From contig BFEA01000092.1 of the NCBI GenBank assembly GCA_003427395.1, forward strand, positions 3,129,264 through 3,150,903: a DNA stretch of 21,640 bases, in the 5' to 3' direction. The translations under genes were made by a program, and so were the position numbers. The notes under the pieces were generated by a model. The model worked only from the letters and a program-made list of their open reading frames with translations, had not been told where the DNA came from and ran no database searches. Positions 20,531 to 21,640 of the stretch are shown here, piece after piece (the stretch's first letter is position 1; each line of letters begins with the position of its first letter). The DNA comes from Chara braunii (taxonomy: Eukaryota; Streptophyta; Charophyceae; Charales; Characeae).

Positions 20531-20675
20531 TGAATGGCAAAATTAAATATGGGTCAAATTGCGGCCGCGATCTATTTTGCAGTTGGAATGATTTTTTTTC
20601 ATTTATTGGCCCAGGCATGGCTGAGTGGCAAAAATGGAAAATGTGCCGAATCGGTGCGATGATTACTTCGCAGTG
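20531..20675 (+). repeat. Long terminal inverted repeat B (left)
   Basis: About 145 bp starting TGAATGGCAAAATTAAATATG and ending CTTCGCAGTG. It matches the reverse complement of 21166-21386, with the shared blocks GGGTCAAATTGCGGCCGCGA, CTATTTTGCAGTTGGAATGA and GGCATGGCTGAGTGGCAAAA in order. The right copy contains about 85 extra bases in the middle. Together they enclose block A' as if they were the terminal inverted repeats of one element. Confidence 0.82.
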
Positions 20676-21175
20676 TAAATGATTTTTTTAAAATGTTCTA
20701 TTATTATTTCTGGAAAGAACACGACCTCGTCTATGGATTCTCAAAATTTCAGATTTTTGTGCATGTTCGTTCGAGCACAAAAAATCGTCAAAGTTGCCTC
20801 TTGCAAAACGCCTATTTCGTTGTGCCTGATCTCCCTATTTTGAGAAGACGGGGCTCAATGTCTGGGCCTGAAGGCCCTTTTGCATTTCACATGCCCTCAC
20901 TTCTTTTTGGGGTCCGCTTCTACCCGGGGTCTGGTCCAACGCCCCCCACTTCTTTTTGGGGTCCACTTCCACCCGAGGACCGGTTCTTCCTTTTTTCAAA
21001 AGTCCCGGTTCTAGCAGAGCTTGCTGTAGGTAGTCCGCAGTTTTGCCAAGGACCAGTCCCCCAATTTTTTTTGCCCCCTAAGAACCCACTTTGCGTCCTG
21101 GTCGCCCGCCGCCAAAAATGCGACACCTTGACACAGACGCGGAAGCACACTATACCGCAGCCTAACACTGCGAAA
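20676..21175 (-). repeat. Inverted-repeat block A' (right arm)
   Basis: Reverse-complement copy of 19718-20283, diverged by scattered substitutions and indels. Read on the minus strand it contains TGCGGTATAGTGTGCTTCCG, GGACCCCAAAAAGAAGTG (twice, within a ~45-bp tandem repeat), GGGCCTTCAGGCCCAGACAT and TTGCAAGAGGCAACTTTGAC, in the same order as the left arm. The 161-residue plus-strand frame at 20693-21178 lies on the opposite strand to the frame in block A and is treated as accidental. Confidence 0.85.
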
Positions 21176-21386
21176 TAATCGCCGCGCCGATTCAACACAT
21201 TTTCCATTTTTGCCACTCAGCCATGCCTGGGCCAACTAAAAAAGTACTCCAAAAAACCTGAAAATTGGAGTACTCGTAGATTTTGTTGTGATCTTTCCAG
21301 GAAAAACGCTAAATAAAATTTAAAAAAATCATTCCAACTGCAAAATAGATCGCAGCCGCAATTTGACCCATATTTCAATTTTGCCA
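21166..21386 (-). repeat. Long terminal inverted repeat B' (right)
   Basis: Inverted partner of 20531-20675. It starts CACTGCGAAATAATCG and ends TTCAATTTTGCCA. Compared with the left copy it has an insertion of about 85 bp (about 21238-21322) that carries its own short inverted repeat GAGTACT/AGTACTC around 21245-21276, or the left copy has lost it. The last ten bases of block A' overlap the TTCGCAGTG/CACTGCGAA end that both sides share. No target-site duplication is visible because both flanks run into low-complexity repeats. Confidence 0.8.
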
Positions 21387-21415
21387 CAATTTGACCCATA
21401 TTTCAATTTTGCCAT

Positions 21416-21469
<54 letters not shown>

Positions 21470-21590
21470 ATATTTCAATTTTGCCGCAATTTGACCCATA
21501 TTTCAATTTTGCCATTGTCTCTCTCTCTCTCTCTCTCTCTCTCTCCCATATTTCAATTTTGCCGCAATTTGACCCATATTTCAATTTTGC

Positions 21591-21633
<43 letters not shown>
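21387..21633. repeat. CT microsatellites separated by repeated ~50-bp islands
   Basis: CT runs at 21418-21467, 21518-21545 and about 21594-21632 alternate with near-identical islands (21468-21517 and 21546-21595; a first one ends at about 21417). Each island is itself a dimer of CCCATATTTCAATTTTGCC joined by GCAATTTGA, which is the outer end of repeat B'. The island-plus-CT unit has therefore been amplified outward from the end of the inverted repeat. The AG tracts on the left side mirror this, with a different island sequence. Confidence 0.92.
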
Positions 21634-21636
<3 letters not shown>

Positions 21637-21640
21637 AGAG

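Noticed and set aside
19759-21178. Frames of 157 and 161 residues in the two inverted arms
   Set aside because: They lie on the same physical strand of opposite arms, so they translate complementary strands of the repeat and are not homologous proteins.

Overview
This is a eukaryotic nuclear window, most likely from a vascular plant. The reasons are long AG/CT and AC microsatellites, several short non-autonomous repeat elements, and the decayed remains of a transposon-type gene carrying a Ulp1/C48 SUMO-protease-like domain, a combination common in plant DNA transposons, with a plausible GT-AG intron. I find no intact gene, no tRNA or rRNA, no CRISPR array and no bacterial operon structure. 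It reads as repeat-dense intergenic DNA. Species cannot be told from what is here.

Layout. 1-20 is an AC microsatellite. About 280-1035 is a diverged array of about five ~150-bp units, each carrying short inverted repeats built on GGTCGGATT/AATCCGACC. 1036-2490 is unassigned and includes a pyrimidine-rich tract. About 2490-9085 holds the wreck of one long plus-strand transposon-related coding unit. It has an acidic/basic low-complexity N-terminal part, a long middle part whose single frame runs about 2.95 kb with 21 in-frame stops and no visible frameshift, a probable phase-1 intron at 6757-7000, a short following exon, a ~1.1 kb interruption containing an old tandem duplication, and finally a Ulp1-like C-terminal domain whose predicted catalytic His and Cys positions both read Tyr. 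10259-11617 is an ~805-bp-spaced near-identical duplication on either side of a 308-bp run of N, probably a gap-associated false duplication or a true tandem repeat.

13657-16510 is framed by two same-strand copies of a 480-bp AT-rich fold-back element. Between them lie about ten spaced copies of a ~20-nt motif (ATTCAACTTAGAAACAATG) and a 478-bp element with 8-bp target-site duplications and GACGTC-rich ends (hAT-like non-autonomous element, 15389-15866). 16511-19717 is unrecognised, with no convincing gene. 19718-21386 is a complex inverted-repeat structure: a ~560-bp block (19718-20283) recurs inverted (20676-21175), and the second copy is itself enclosed by long terminal inverted repeats (20531-20675 and 21166-21386). 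Both outer sides are bordered by AG or CT microsatellites broken up by conserved unique islands.

Nothing here works together as a pathway. The coherent story is repeat biology: a silenced, mutated transposon-type gene, at least two families of short non-autonomous elements, a palindrome-containing satellite and microsatellite-linked inverted repeats. Calls rest on reading the bases and translations by eye, and family names beyond Ulp1/C48 are tentative.
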